Notes: generated from the letters alone by a model not told the origin. 64,000 bases of DNA from Diplonema papillatum (GCA_030068145.1 JAPJBO010000089.1:310001-374000), one strand, 5' to 3'. Positions 9,403 through 20,327 are shown, counted from the first letter of the stretch. Made by a program: numbers and translations.

Positions 9403-10565
9403 CGCGAACCTCGGAAAGAAACGCCCCACCAGGTACAACCTGGGACACCCAGCCCCAATTTGGGAGTGTCCCAGGTTTTACCCGGTTCAACATGAATCCA
9501 ATTACGGTATATCTCAGAGGGTGGGTAGGTGTGAACGAATGCTCGAAAGGTGCCGCCTGTACTCATTTCGAAAGCTAGCGGGTACCACGTTTTGCTCCGC
9601 CGGCTGCGCAACACGCCGGAAGGACATTTTCATGGCTTCCGCATGTCCTCGACTGCCTGTCGACTTGTTTCGACTCATCGCCGCCGGGCGCGAGTTTCTA
9701 GACAGTTTCTAGAAGAGTCGCCTTATGGAAACGTGTCTTCCTTCTCTTTCGAGCGCACGCGTTTTCACACCACGGTTTTTAGCATCAGTATAATTCGTTG
9801 TCATTTACCCCCCCCCCCCCCCCCTGAGACCTAAAATTTGGCCGAGGGGGGTAATTTCCAGGGGGGGGGTAAAGGAGGCTCAAGGGGGGGGACGTTGTAG
9901 AATGGTTTTAGCTTGAAGGGTATTGGAAAGGTTGAAAAAGGTTTTGGGGGTCACCGTCGGTTTGTGTTTCTATTTTTTTTTCTTTTTTTTTTGTTTTTAT
10001 TTTTTTGGGGTAATTATTTTTTCGGGGGTTCGCGTAACCCTTCTTTTCCGGAAGATAACGTTATCTTTTCTTTTCTCTCTGGCGCTCTTTTTCTCTCTAT
10101 CTCTCTCTTTGGCTAGCAAAGCGACTATTGCGACCGACACCACGACCACACCCGCAATGAATGTGATCAAGGGCCCCCCACGTTCTACATGTTGAGCAGG
10201 GGTTGCCATGTAGCCCGTACCGGTCTAAGCCTTCATCGTAGCTTCCATAAGTACCCCCATTGGGACGGGTCCGACGGTCCGTTAGTCATCAGCGACACCG
10301 GGCGGGAAAAAGTAAATAAAAAGAAAGGGGAAAAATGGGGGTGTGGGTGGATAAGCTCGTGGTAGGTTGTTCGGAAATAAGTACAACCTCAAACTACGCC
10401 TAGCACAGCGCCAGGCGGCATATACGTGCCTTCATCCTCTCATGTTCGTGTGCGTTCACTCGTACAGACACTTCGAGTTTTTCCCGTTAGTCAGGGTAAA
10501 CGGGTGCGGAGTGAAACATAGACCAGCCAGCAATCAAGAACCCGTTGAGGCTCAAACGACGTGGA

Positions 10566-11330
10566 TCAGAATCTCACACCCGCGAGGTGGCAACGTCTCT
10601 CATGCGCGCGGAGTCCCCTCAGACCTTGGAACCTCTGGCCATCCCTCGTGCACTCGATGGAGCAGTGTTGACATCGCAGCACCGGGGAACCCGTAAACTG
10701 CTGTTCAAACAACTGACCATGCGGTGTCAGACATTGGGAGTCCGGCAAGGGCGGGCAGGGTGGCGAATTACCAAAGGGGCAGAAGGAGTCAGGTGAGCCT
10801 TCCGACTGCCGGCTCATCAAATTACCGGCTGAACCTGGGGGTGCAGGCAAGTCGGGTAGTCGATCCTGAGTAGGAAGCACCATGGAGGGTGACGGGGCAC
10901 GGACAGTCATGTCGTGGGCATTCCGGGGGATCCGGACAAAGGCCGCGAGGTAAACGTCACCCCACGGAATGTCGTCGACAGAGGTGACGTGCAGGTCGTC
11001 GAAGAGGATCCACCCCGTGTCTTGCGCAACGTACGTGACGTAGTGCCCGCTAGCCGTATCCTCCCCCATGTGCACCACGACGGCTGCGAGGCGTAGCAGA
11101 TGGTCCGGCGGTCCGAAGAAGGGGGGCAATTTCACGTCATTCTGGCGCCTGGCACCGTTTCTCGTGTAGATGCCAAACTGCATCAGAACACATTCAGCTG
11201 TCAGACGGAGATCCGTGCTTTCAACAACCGTACCTACAGCCTTGCAGTCGCATACTCTCTCCGGATTTACAAACCCGTGCACGTGGAGAGAATCTTCCAG
11301 CTTCCTTCCGCAAGGAATTTGCAGGGGGGG
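10566..11330 (-). pseudogene. C-terminal half of a ubiquitin-specific protease with a C2H2-like finger
   Basis: The His box is clear: AAVVVHMGEDTASGHYVTYV, then GWILFDDLHVTSVDDI and DVYLAAFVRI, matching the USP (peptidase C19) consensus 'H.G...SGHYVTYV...W..FDD..V..V'. Upstream, VCDCKAVGTVVESTDLRL and KLPPFFGPPDHLLRL fit the region before the His box. The Cys box and the first half of the domain are missing, as are zinc-ribbon Cys pairs. After a Pro/Ser-rich linker comes CQHCSIECTRDG..LRAHERRCH, a finger of the type found in mobile-element proteins. It sits inside a TIR-bounded element, so it may be captured host sequence or an element-encoded protein. Without its catalytic Cys it cannot be an active protease as seen; an upstream exon is possible but not found. 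Confidence 0.65.
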
Positions 11331-11859
11331 GAGGGGGGGGCAGGGTACCTGTAATCCGGGGCCCGGGCCCTGGAAAATTTTCCAGGGATTTTGGCCCTGA
11401 ACGATTACCAAAGGAAAAGCTCTTTGGTACGAGATGCAATTCGTTTACAATTCCATTCCAGGGCCCCAGACTGTCCTTGAGCTCAACGGATTCAAAAGCG
11501 TTCAAAAACGTCCTCGGAATGTATTTTTCGACACAGCCACGAAACCTGAAGGAGGTTTTCAGGTTCTGGCAGGTCTAGCTGGCTGCCAAAAGGGTACCAC
11601 GGCTCGCCCAAGGTCACAGGTGGCAAGTTAGGCGTTGAAAAACAACATTTTTTTTTTTTTTGGGCCGGAATCCCTAAAAACCCGCATTTCGGAAAGTTTT
11701 TGTCCCACATTTTTCCAGGGCATTTTGACCATTTCACCTGAGAGCCTCCGCCCGCTCAGCCCATATGGTAAATGCACGACTGTGAGCTTTTTTTATCAAA
11801 TTTATCAAGTTTATTTCTTGATTTTTTCTCGTCTTGCTCTCCGCTTGTTGTGGAAGCTG

Positions 11860-13197
11860 CAATATTGAAGATTCCATCCTTGGATGGCGCGATTACCGTG
11901 GGCCTGGACCCTATCTGGACCCTAGCGCTAACCCGGGGCCCGGGGCCCGGGGCCCGGGCCCTGGAGACCCTGGATTTACAGGTACCCTTGGGGGGGGATG
12001 CAAGAACGTGCTTGGAATGGGTATGTGCTCAACACCGCACTGGTCCCGTCTGCGCCGTGTTTCGGTCCTTTAAGCCACGGACACATAAGGCGGACCATCA
12101 TCAGCGTGGAACCTGAGTGTCTGCAGACAGGACTGCGGTGTGAGTCTGGTTTGTCAGGCGGCTGTTCGTAGCTCGTCACAGCCAGGACCACCCGTGCTAC
12201 TAGAGCACAGGCGAATCCGTCACGGGGAGAAGGCCCCTACAACCGTGTCTGAGCAATCAGTTAAAAAACTCAGGGCACTCGCCCTGATTGTGACTGCGAC
12301 TCGCTAGGCAGCACTGACTTGTCTTCTTTTTACGGTGGCAATCTGCGAAGTAAACTCCGCAGAGCACAGTGGACATGGGGTTGCCGTGTGCAGCACCAAT
12401 GGTTGAATGACCAATATTGAAGATTCCATCCTTGGATGGCGTGATTACCGTGGGCCTGGACCTATCTGGACCCTAGCGCTAACCGGGGCCCGGGCCCTGG
12501 AGACCCTGGATTTACAGGTACCCTTGGGGGGGTTGCAAGAACGTGCTTGGAATGGGTATGTGCTCAACACCGCACTGGTCCCGTCTGCGCCGTGTTTCGG
12601 TCCTTTAAGCCACGGACACATAAGGCGGACCATCATCAGCGCGGAACCTGAGTGTCTGCAGACAGGACAGCGGTGTGAGTCTGGTTTGTCAGGCGGCTGT
12701 TCGTAGCTCGTCACAGCCAGGACCACCCGTGCTACGAGAGCACAGGCGAATCCGTCACGGGGAGGCCTTGGGGAGGGGGGGGGGGGGGGGGGGGGGGGAG
12801 GGGTGGGGGTACCCCCCCTCCTGGTGTGGACCTACTGTGGGACCCACCTTAGCTAAATTCTCAAAGGTGAAATGGTGGAAAAAGTGGGTCAAAAATTTTT
12901 TTTTTCGAGTGCTTTTTTGGGAGGATATGGGCCAAAAAAAAAATTTTTTTTTCTTGGTCGCTGCTGAGGAAACCACCTTCGAGCGGTCACCACCCTGCTG
13001 CACACATGGCCCTGCAGGAGGGGGGGGGGGGGTTTGCAAGAACGTGCTTGGAATGGGTATGTGCTCAACACCGCACTGGTCCCGTCTGCGCCGTGTTTCG
13101 GTCCTTTAAGCCACGGACACATAAGGCGGACCATCATCAGCGTGGAACCTGAGTGTCTGCAGACAGGACTGCGGTGTGAGTCTGGTTTGTCAGGCGG
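11860..13197 (+). repeat. Three direct copies of a ~350-bp segment
   Basis: Copies begin near 11860, 12405 and 13033 and share TGCTTGGAATGGGTATGTGC and TTCGGTCCTTTAAGCCACGG. The first two also share ATTGAAGATTCCATCCTTGG and GGGCCCGGGCCCTGG. A fourth, diverged copy outside the element lies at 28825-29155. Confidence 0.85.
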
Positions 13198-13439
13198 CTG
13201 GAGGGGGGGGGGATACCCACCCACCCCTCGTTGCCGTCCGGCTGACAACGATGCCGAGTTTAGGGGCCTTAGCATCAGCACTGGGGGGGGTAAATGACAA
13301 CGAATTATACTGATATTTCGAGACTGGAGGTCCTATGAACATGCAATGTGAATAGCCTCTATTCGAGCCAACCCGGCTTTTCTTCATGAAAAAAGTGTAT
13401 TGTTTTTGGAAAGAGCCGGGCAAGCGTTTTTTTTTCCTC

Positions 13440-14250
13440 GCAGATATGCGGGTGGCAGAGTGACCGGGCGCCGGCCTTCAGGCCGGTGAGTCCGGGTTCG
13501 AACCCCGCCCATGACATTTTTCCGGTCGAAGATTGTTTTCGAGGTTTGTTGCGTTTCGGGGTCAAATGTGCCCGAAAATTGCGTTCTTGGCGGGTTTCTC
13601 AGTATCTCGCGGTATTTGGGTCACCCCGGAAAACGGAGTCGGGCGGCCGAGCTTGCCATCACAGGCCAAACTTGCTACGAGAACCGAACTTTGCTTCACC
13701 AGAACTCAGCTTCGTGCGAACTTTGCTTCGTCCGAACTCAGCTGCGCCCGTTCCAGAATTTAGCATCGCCCGAACTTTGCTTCGTCCGAACTCAGCTGCG
13801 CCCGTACCAGAATTTAGCATCGCCCGAACTTTGCTTCGCCAGAACTTAACTTCGCCCGAGCGTTGCTTCGCCCGAACTCAGTCCGCCCGAACTTTTGCTT
13901 CGCCGGGGGGCGGCGGGGGGGGCGCCCACCCGGGTACCAGCGCCAAACTTTTCCCGCACTCGGTGGGTCGGGGGGGGTCCGGGGGGGTGTCCCCCCGGGT
14001 ACGAGCACCGACCTTGGCTTCACCCGGACTTTACACCCTGGCCGAACTTCGCTTCGTGCCCGAACTGTTTTTTAGTACCAGCGCAGCCTGAGCGCTTAGC
14101 AACGCCCGAACTAAGCATCACTCGAACTTAGCTTCACCAGCATTGCCCGAACTTAGCTTCGCCCGAACTTTACTGTTCCCCGAACTTTAACTGCTGCCTC
14201 AGTCTCGCCACGCGCCGGCCTTAGCCGAGCGCACGTACTTTTTTTTTAGA
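13440..14250 (+). repeat. tRNA-headed SINE (family S3) with a variable short-repeat body
   Basis: The head TGGCAGAGTGACCGG plus the perfect hairpin GCCGGCCTTCAGGCCGG and T-arm GGGTTCGAACCCC resembles a class II tRNA (Leu/Ser). The body CGGTCGAAGATTGTTTTCGA..GTATTTGGGTCACC is followed by more than a dozen copies of a ~16-bp motif (CGAACTTAGCATCGCC and variants) interrupted by a G-run/C-run palindrome near 13905-14000. It ends CCGAGCGCACGTAC plus a T-run. An inverted copy without the tRNA head lies at 52610-53020. Confidence 0.7.
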
Positions 14251-16094
14251 GGTTCTGTAATAATAGCACGTTGAGGCCGCACACGAGTTCCGAAAAGAGT
14301 CGTCTTCTCGAAACGCGTCGGCGCGTTTTCACGCCACGATTTTGGACGAGGAAGCGTTTCATTATGCAGTGCTCACTGATCGCTTGGTTGCTTACTGTCG
14401 GCCAGCAAAACCTGTCAGGTGGTCGCGCCAGCGTCCAGCTTCGCCCAAGCCAGCCAGTAAGCCAAGCCACCGATATATTTAAGCAGGGGTACCGGTATTT
14501 GTAGCGGTGTTCGTTGTCGAACAGCCGAAGCAACCGGGGACAGCAGGCTGCCGGGGGCATGTCGCTCCGTTTCAATTATTTTAGAGTGAAAAAAAAATTA
14601 CTCGCGGGAAACGCACCCGGCAATCACTGCAATCTCGGTCGGAAGGTACTTTGTTTGTGCGCACTACGTGTGTCGTTTCTATTCGACACGATACGCTGTC
14701 ATCCGTCTCTTTTAAAGTGCACGTTCACTTTGGGGCTTTTATAATGACAAACGCGTTTGTTACCATAAAAGAGGGCGCCGACTTGAGCACAAACGTAGCC
14801 CCACGGTGCAAGTCGTGTGGGCAGAAAAAGGCGGCCGACGGCGGGCTGCCGGTCAGCGTCGACCCTTCTTGCAGTTTACTGAGGGAATAGGAGCAAGACG
14901 CATGGTTAGATGAGCACGACCACCTCGAATCGACTGGCTTCTCCTTCCGGGATTCCGGTATAAGGTAGCACTCCTTAACTAGCCCGAACCAACAGGATCA
15001 AAGAATGTCAGTCACACTTTCCCGATTATTTTAGAGTGCAAGTTCGCTTAGGGATCCGGGGTTTTATAGACTCCGGGTGACCATAGTCGTAAAGGTTCCT
15101 TTATGGTATAGTATGTTCGTGTGTGTATCGTATCTGCTGTAGTGGCAGTACGTGTGCTTGTGTGTGTGTGTGTGTATCTTTGTTGCCTATTGCCGACTTA
15201 TTTTAAGAGCGCGGGCGGACCCAGGAGAAACTCGCTCAGAACCGCGCGGAAACGCCGCTCGTACAAGAGACTCCACGACGAAGGACCCCGACAACCTCAG
15301 CATCAACACCAACAGCAGCATCACACCATCATCACCGCCGGAAGATATCACTTCCCCTCCGAAGAACCCGATCCTGCCCACCGGAGCCCAGAACAGCATT
15401 GCGTTGTGTGAAGTGCAAGTTCCACGAAGACAAGCGAGCACTGTTCACGGGCTAGTGTTACCTATGACTTCGTCCGTTGGGTGAGTCAGCGATGATGAGG
15501 ATGAGGCCAAACTGGTTATTTCCAGGTCAAGTTTTGTTCCCGCTCGCTTTCGCGGCGCGGACTTTCCGGGCCGTTCTGGCTGTTTCCGGGTCGATGACGG
15601 GGAGCCCAGAACAGCACTTCTCAAGAGGGGGTAGATGGCATCCACGGCAGGACAGGGCGCGCAAAGGCTCGGAACGACCGAAGAAGCCAGAAAGCACCGC
15701 GAAAGCGTGCGCAGACAGCACTTGAGGGCCTGGATGACCAGCCTAATCTCAACAGCGTTTTCGACAGAGTGAAGTTATCAAATAACGCTAACCGTGTGAA
15801 CAGTGCTTAAGACCTCCTGATCGCATCGGATCTGAACAGCCAACCCTGGCAGGATGAAGTCGTATGAAGTTGTGCCAGTATCTTCTGATTCCTTTTTAGA
15901 GTTAAAGCTTTTTGTGGCACACGTCGAAATTGTCCCCCCAAGTAGGTCCATACAAGTAAGAGGGTGGTAGAAGAGACCCTGCTTCGGAATGACAGAGGCC
16001 GAACACAAATTTGTTCCACCGAAAGCAGCAAAAGGTGTTGACAGACATCAACACTCGAGATACGCAGACGTGTGTTGCGTATTTAAACGGACAC
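14251..16094. other. Gap with microsatellite and coding-like plus-strand stretch
   Basis: (GT)n at 15158-15176. At 15205-15455 two overlapping plus frames are open: one reads DPDNLSINTNSSITPSSPPED, the other ends LRCVKCKFHEDKRALFTG before a stop. Third positions favour coding but do not choose between the frames. Nothing is recognised at 14251-15000 or 15480-16094. Confidence 0.35.
15026..15082 (-). promoter_or_regulatory. Conserved ~55-bp element (copy a)
   Basis: Plus-strand reading TTTAGAGTGCAAGTTCGCTT, AGGGATCCGGGGTTTT, GACTCCGGGTGACC. Closely matches copies at 34935, 52543 and 63318. No start codon was recognised near this copy. Confidence 0.55.
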
Positions 16095-17978
16095 TTACGA
16101 GTAGCAAACGACGCGCTCGAGGGACCTCCGCATGAAAGAGGACGAAACAATGTCTTTCGAATGCCTGCGCTGGTGCACAAGGAGAGGAAATCTGTTTGGA
16201 GTGACCACCGGCAGGCTGGTCGTGCCTTCGGGTACTGTCATGGCCATGCATTTGAATACATGAGCGAGGTACGGCGAAGCATGCATCGAGTCCGACGTTG
16301 TGAGGGAGTTGACCCTGCGCTGGACGTCTTCCGTGTCTCCCTTGAGAAATGCGGCTGCCAGGTCGTTGGCGGCAGCCAAGTCCTGCGTGTCGTTCGATTC
16401 AATGACGTACATCCACTCCTCCGCCGCTGTATCGTTTTCGCGGAGCACTTCCCAGAGGATGACGCCCCTCGCGGAACCCCGGTCCTTCGGCAGGCACACC
16501 CGCTCGACGATCACCTGCGTGACGTGGGTCCACGCGATCTCCCGCTGCACGCTCGTCGGCGCCACCACCGCCAGGTTCCAGTCCCTCGCGACCTTCACCA
16601 AGTCGTGCGCGGTCGAGACGACGGACCCGATGATGTGGTACCGAGCGATCTCCGGAACACCACAATTCCCACACAGCGCACTGCCCGTGGCCAACCCGAC
16701 GTGCACCCGGATGATAGCGCGGGTCATCGCTTCGTTGATACTACAAGCCGACGACGCCGCCATCGACCTGTGCGCCGTGCAGTTCTTCGATGTGTTCCAA
16801 GAAGCCATGATGCGGTCGCCCATGAATGTGTCGATCATACCGGACCGCGAAGATATGGCTTGGACCGAAGTCGTTAACAGGTCGACCTGCATGCTCGGAT
16901 ACGTGTGCGCGCCGGACGAGTGCAGCAGGAAGTCGAGAGAAGAACGAACGTTGATCACGGCCACGGTGCACACTTTACGCAAGAGGATGAATGACTTCTC
17001 GAAAGACGGTCTCGTCCCGAGATCAGAAGCCCTTGCTAGAGGTGTGCCCGATGACAGAGTCGTCCGCGTCCGCACCGTGCTCGCGGCCGAGTTGAGGCTC
17101 GTTTCGTCGGACGCGAAGCTCGACAGTTCCTCAGAGCCGCCGTTCTGGAAGCACGACTGCGGGAGGAACGGGCGGTAGTGCTTCAGGTTCGACAAGAGGT
17201 GCTGCAGCGCGCTCTTGAACTCCTTCGGCACCGCGCACGCGTCGTCCTCGAGCGACTGCTCCGCCTCGCGCAGGTCGAAGTCGGCCAGGAACTCGGCGAC
17301 GCGCATCGTCGCCGAAACGCACTTAGCCGTTCGCTCCTGCTCCGCATACAGGCGATTCGCAAAGCTTCGCGTATACGCATGGTCCACCAGCACGAGCAAG
17401 CAGCTGACGACAAGCGTGGTGATGTTTTCCGTCGGCTCCGCGACGCAAGGCGGCTTGTCGCAGAGGAACTTCGCCCTCCTATCTGCGTAGCTCGGGGATA
17501 CAGACGTGTCGTACAACCCGAAACGGGTGCTCAACTCTAAGTGAGTGACCACCAACCAGCCTATCGTAACCCCTAATACCGCCGTTGAACACGTTGGGCC
17601 CAATCGGCTGGCCATGACGAAGTCCGAACACAGAATGAGCAGGATCCAGTACCGGTCCTGGAGGGTCGCGACGTCGGCGGCGAAGATGCACGCAATGCTG
17701 ACGAGGAGCCACAGCAGCACGTTGCCGTCGGTGACTTCCTTTTTCAGCAGGATGTGCGCGAAGCAGCAAGCGGTGACGACAGCCTCGGTGCAGGCAAGGT
17801 ACACAAAAACGAGCCGGGTCTGCGTGAGCAGCAGCCCCGCCATCGACAGCAGCATGAGCAACGCGATCGCAACCAGCACCGGGACCATTTTGCGCTTTCG
17901 CGCTAACTGCGTCGGGCCATCGCCAGGCCTCTCCACGTGCTGCCTCAAGGCACGGTACAGTGGGACACAACGCCGCAT
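16095..17978 (-). CDS. Multi-pass membrane protein with a degenerate class III nucleotide cyclase domain
   Basis: 627 codons from the ATG at 17978, no intron seen. Residues ~31-200 hold about six hydrophobic segments (for example VPVLVAIALLMLLSMAGLLL). A linker (~205-280) contains HYRPFLPQ, a string common between membrane and cyclase parts of protist cyclases. A class III cyclase-like domain spans ~335-490: GMIDTFMGDRIMASWN with metal-binding Asp388, then HVGLATGSALCGNCG and YHIIGSVVSTAHDL. By eye the first metal-binding Asp is Asn343, and the transition-state Asn and Arg of 'GxxVNxAxRL' read Ser455 and Asp459. So the fold looks retained but catalysis doubtful: a pseudocyclase or one half of a heterodimer. 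The family makes cAMP or cGMP at membranes. The C-terminal ~110 residues are unrecognised. Confidence 0.72.
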   Translation of the reverse strand: MRRCVPLYRALRQHVERPGDGPTQLARKRKMVPVLVAIALLMLLSMAGLLLTQTRLVFVYLACTEAVVTACCFAHILLKKEVTDGNVLLWLLVSIACIFAADVATLQDRYWILLILCSDFVMASRLGPTCSTAVLGVTIGWLVVTHLELSTRFGLYDTSVSPSYADRRAKFLCDKPPCVAEPTENITTLVVSCLLVLVDHAYTRSFANRLYAEQERTAKCVSATMRVAEFLADFDLREAEQSLEDDACAVPKEFKSALQHLLSNLKHYRPFLPQSCFQNGGSEELSSFASDETSLNSAASTVRTRTTLSSGTPLARASDLGTRPSFEKSFILLRKVCTVAVINVRSSLDFLLHSSGAHTYPSMQVDLLTTSVQAISSRSGMIDTFMGDRIMASWNTSKNCTAHRSMAASSACSINEAMTRAIIRVHVGLATGSALCGNCGVPEIARYHIIGSVVSTAHDLVKVARDWNLAVVAPTSVQREIAWTHVTQVIVERVCLPKDRGSARGVILWEVLRENDTAAEEWMYVIESNDTQDLAAANDLAAAFLKGDTEDVQRRVNSLTTSDSMHASPYLAHVFKCMAMTVPEGTTSLPVVTPNRFPLLVHQRRHSKDIVSSSFMRRSLERVVCYS

Positions 17979-19149
17979 TCACGAGAAGTTGAAGTGCTGT
18001 CCTTTTACTCGCTGGCCTGAAAACCAGTACCCCCGTCGTTTCGGGGGGAGGGGTGGGCCTGGAACGATGGGTTGACGTGTAAAAAGGCAGGCGCTTCGTT
18101 TTGTTGGTGCGTGAATACCAAGCGTGCCGGTTAATACCGTTCTCCAACTTGTATTAACCCTGTGTCATTTTCAGGAGGGTAAGGAATTCTGATCAACCAC
18201 CTCATCTTTCTAACCTGCACAATACATTGAAGCCCGCGAGTTGTGAGTACTAAAAAAGTGCGCTGCCCGCGTGCTAAAAGAAAATTTCTCCGACCCGGAG
18301 ACCAAGAGTTGTCTACACACTAGTCAAACCCGTGATCACACGGGTGTTCAACGGTGTCAACGTGCGAAACCCCACAACTAGTTAGTCGTGTGCCTGTGCA
18401 TTTTTAACGGTCGTATGCGAACTCGGATTCGGGACTGGCATGCTATCTGCCGAAGAAACGTACCCTGCCGGACAGGAACGAGGTGAGACCGACTGTGGCG
18501 GGAGGTGGTAAAGAGAGTTTCAAGCGCTGGATATACCTCGCACAGGGTCATCAACCCAAGAAGGTTGAAGTATGGCTAAAGATAAAGTGGTGTCACCTGA
18601 GGAGGTAATCTCAGGAAACACGTGATAAGCAGTGAAGTCTTCGTGATCAGAAAGAGTAGCGTTGGCACTCTTACAAGACACCAGGACCCGGCGAACACAT
18701 CCGCCCTGGTGATTAATGTACGCAAACACCGGAAGCCTTGGTGTAAGGACGGCGGTGTGGCATGTCCAGCGGACTTTTACACGTTCTGTCACATGTTATC
18801 AACATGTGGACGACCCACGTGTTACATGGATAAAATAGTCTAAACACAGTTCCCAATTGAGACTGCTTCATTAATGTTAGGCAAACCCTATCACCACCAC
18901 CCCCTCCGTGTACTTGGTTAAGTCTACGATTCGAGTGGTCCCAACAACCGCTGCAGATGCAGTTACTCCCTTCACCCTCACCTCTCACGTTAGCATTGTG
19001 CCAGATCGACGTAAGGTTGCGAAAAAAGGGTCGAATGGGATGTATACTGTTTTCTTTGCGCTCGAAAACAAAAAAGTAGAGGTGAGGCTAGGCAAGTCGG
19101 CGCGTAAAAGATAGGCGAAGCTCAAAAGAGAAGCGTCTCGGTGGACAGC
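17979..19149. other. No gene seen
   Basis: Upstream region of the cyclase and 5' side of the small plus gene. GTGTTTACCCTGTGTATTCAGG-like text at 18150-18195 recurs near 40575-40620, so a dispersed repeat is present. No conserved 55-bp element was seen. Confidence 0.45.
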
Positions 19150-19598
19150 ATGCCGAAACACACGGGAAAGAAGCTCGTGAATACCCACGCACACAAGGGG
19201 CTGACCGGTGCCGGGGGAGGGAATGAATCCACTGGGAAAACAGTAAAGGGGGGGGTCGAACAATAACAACTATTTGACACACGTCTGGTTGTCTGAAAAC
19301 ACTACCACTATTTGATCCTGCTACTGTTCGGCTACCCGGAACTCTTTTTAGTCTTCGACCCCCCCTTTAGAAAGGGTCCCCTGTTGTTGCAGTAGATCCA
19401 TTCCCAGCACCGGAGCCTTGGCCCCGCAGGGCTGCCGGGGCTCTCCTGGCTGAGTCGCGGCACCAGTCAGCCCCCACACCGGATGAGGGCAAGAGGCGCA
19501 AGCAGTCAGCAGTTTCAACCAGCGGCAAGGCAAACAGGAATGCGGCGGCGAAATGCGAGAAGCATGGCAGCCCCCACTGCTCGCTGCGCCACGTGTAA
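19150..19598 (+). CDS. Small basic protein with a Cys/His C-terminus; one intron with complementary ends
   Basis: Exon 1 (19150-19242) begins MPKHTGKKLVNTHAHKG and ends ..STGKT. Intron 19243-19370 runs from GTAAAG to TTTAG, and removing it keeps the frame (phase 0). Exon 2 (19371-19598) reads KGSPVVAVDPFPAPEPWPRR, continues through a Lys/Ser-rich stretch and ends KCEKHGSPHCSLRHV before TAA: 106 residues in all. Unspliced, the frame stops after seven intron codons. Third positions in exon 2 are G/C-rich. No family recognised; the C-x2-H-x4-C end recalls the candidate exon at 1728-1902. It runs opposite to its larger neighbours. The splice model is inferred from frame and borders. Confidence 0.6.
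19243..19370 (+). other. 128-nt intron with inverted terminal repeats (introner/MITE-like)
   Basis: 5' end GTAAAGGGGGGGGTCGAA, 3' end TTCGACCCCCCCTTTAG. The two ends are complementary over 16-17 positions with one extra G, and the GT and AG splice dinucleotides coincide with the edges of the repeat. That is the layout expected of a small DNA transposon that can be removed by splicing. Confidence 0.6.
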
Positions 19599-20327
19599 AA
19601 GGGGAGGCCCCCGGATGCACGCTATAGCCAGCTACACATCACAGCGGAAGCGTTAGCCAAACAGGGCTGCAGTTCCGAACGGCGCGGTCAACACGTGCAG
19701 CTGGCAAGAGCTCCAGCCGGGACGTAAGAATACTGCCAGCCGTGTACTCGGCGCCAGGGTACCGTGATCGAATTCCACTCTCACACACGTGGACGCACTC
19801 TCGCTAAGAGGGGGTGCCACGTTCAAATAGGTTCGTAACACACCCACACACACACAGGCGCGCGCGCGCCAAAAAGCGAGACGAAGACGAAGACTGGCAA
19901 CACGCAGGCACCACTTTTGCATTTTTGTTGCACTAACAGCCCGTTCGAACGGGATCAGAACGCATACCCCAATCACACTCGCACACGCTGGCTCCGCGTA
20001 CAGGCACAAAACAGATGCGTCCATGAATTCTGGTTCTTCATAGAAAAATGAAAGACTGCTTCCATTAGGCCTGTCACATTCTTTTAGCGCACGTAACGTG
20101 AAACGTTGTGCCTGCCTCTAACCCCAGTTTTGGTTCGGCCGGGGGTTCAGTTATTGGCACAAGTACACTCCAGTCCGTAATTATATCAAGTAATATCTTG
20201 TGGAATTGTATTATGTGAAGAGTTATTTCGTGAAGGAACTAATTGTTTTTTCAGACGGGCGCTTCTGGGATTTGTTTATTTATTTTTGCTGGAGGCTGCT
20301 GCCTGACAGCTGCTAGCGTTACCTGTT
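19599..20327. other. No gene seen
   Basis: Contains (CA)n/(CG)n-like tracts at 19843-19870. A 123-codon minus frame here is compositional. AT-rich toward 20200-20290, with paired strings TTCGTGAAGGAA..ATTA shared with 20715-20740. Confidence 0.4.

Larger units (their letters stand above)
9783..13319. mobile_element. TIR-bounded composite element (family D) with a protease fragment
   Basis: Left end CAGTATAATTCGTTGTCATT followed by TACC and a C-run; right end is its exact inverted complement preceded by a G-run. A 0.98-kb relative with the same ends and the same last ~130 bp lies at 41448-42423. The ~3.5-kb interior holds a ubiquitin-protease fragment (10566-11330), three direct copies of a ~350-bp segment, long homopolymeric G/C runs, and a nested module (12800-12990) shared with 42085-42290. 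Both copies are flanked by AT on each side, so the duplication could be AT or part of the TIR. No transposase is visible. It could also be two end fragments around unrelated DNA. Confidence 0.6.

Noticed and set aside
9783..13319. Family D elements as Helitrons
   Set aside because: They have long inverted repeats at both ends, which Helitrons lack, and no CTRR end with hairpin.
16011..17178. Two long plus-strand frames opposite the cyclase gene
   Set aside because: The minus strand holds recognisable cyclase motifs and membrane helices; the plus frames are shadows of its G/C-rich third positions.
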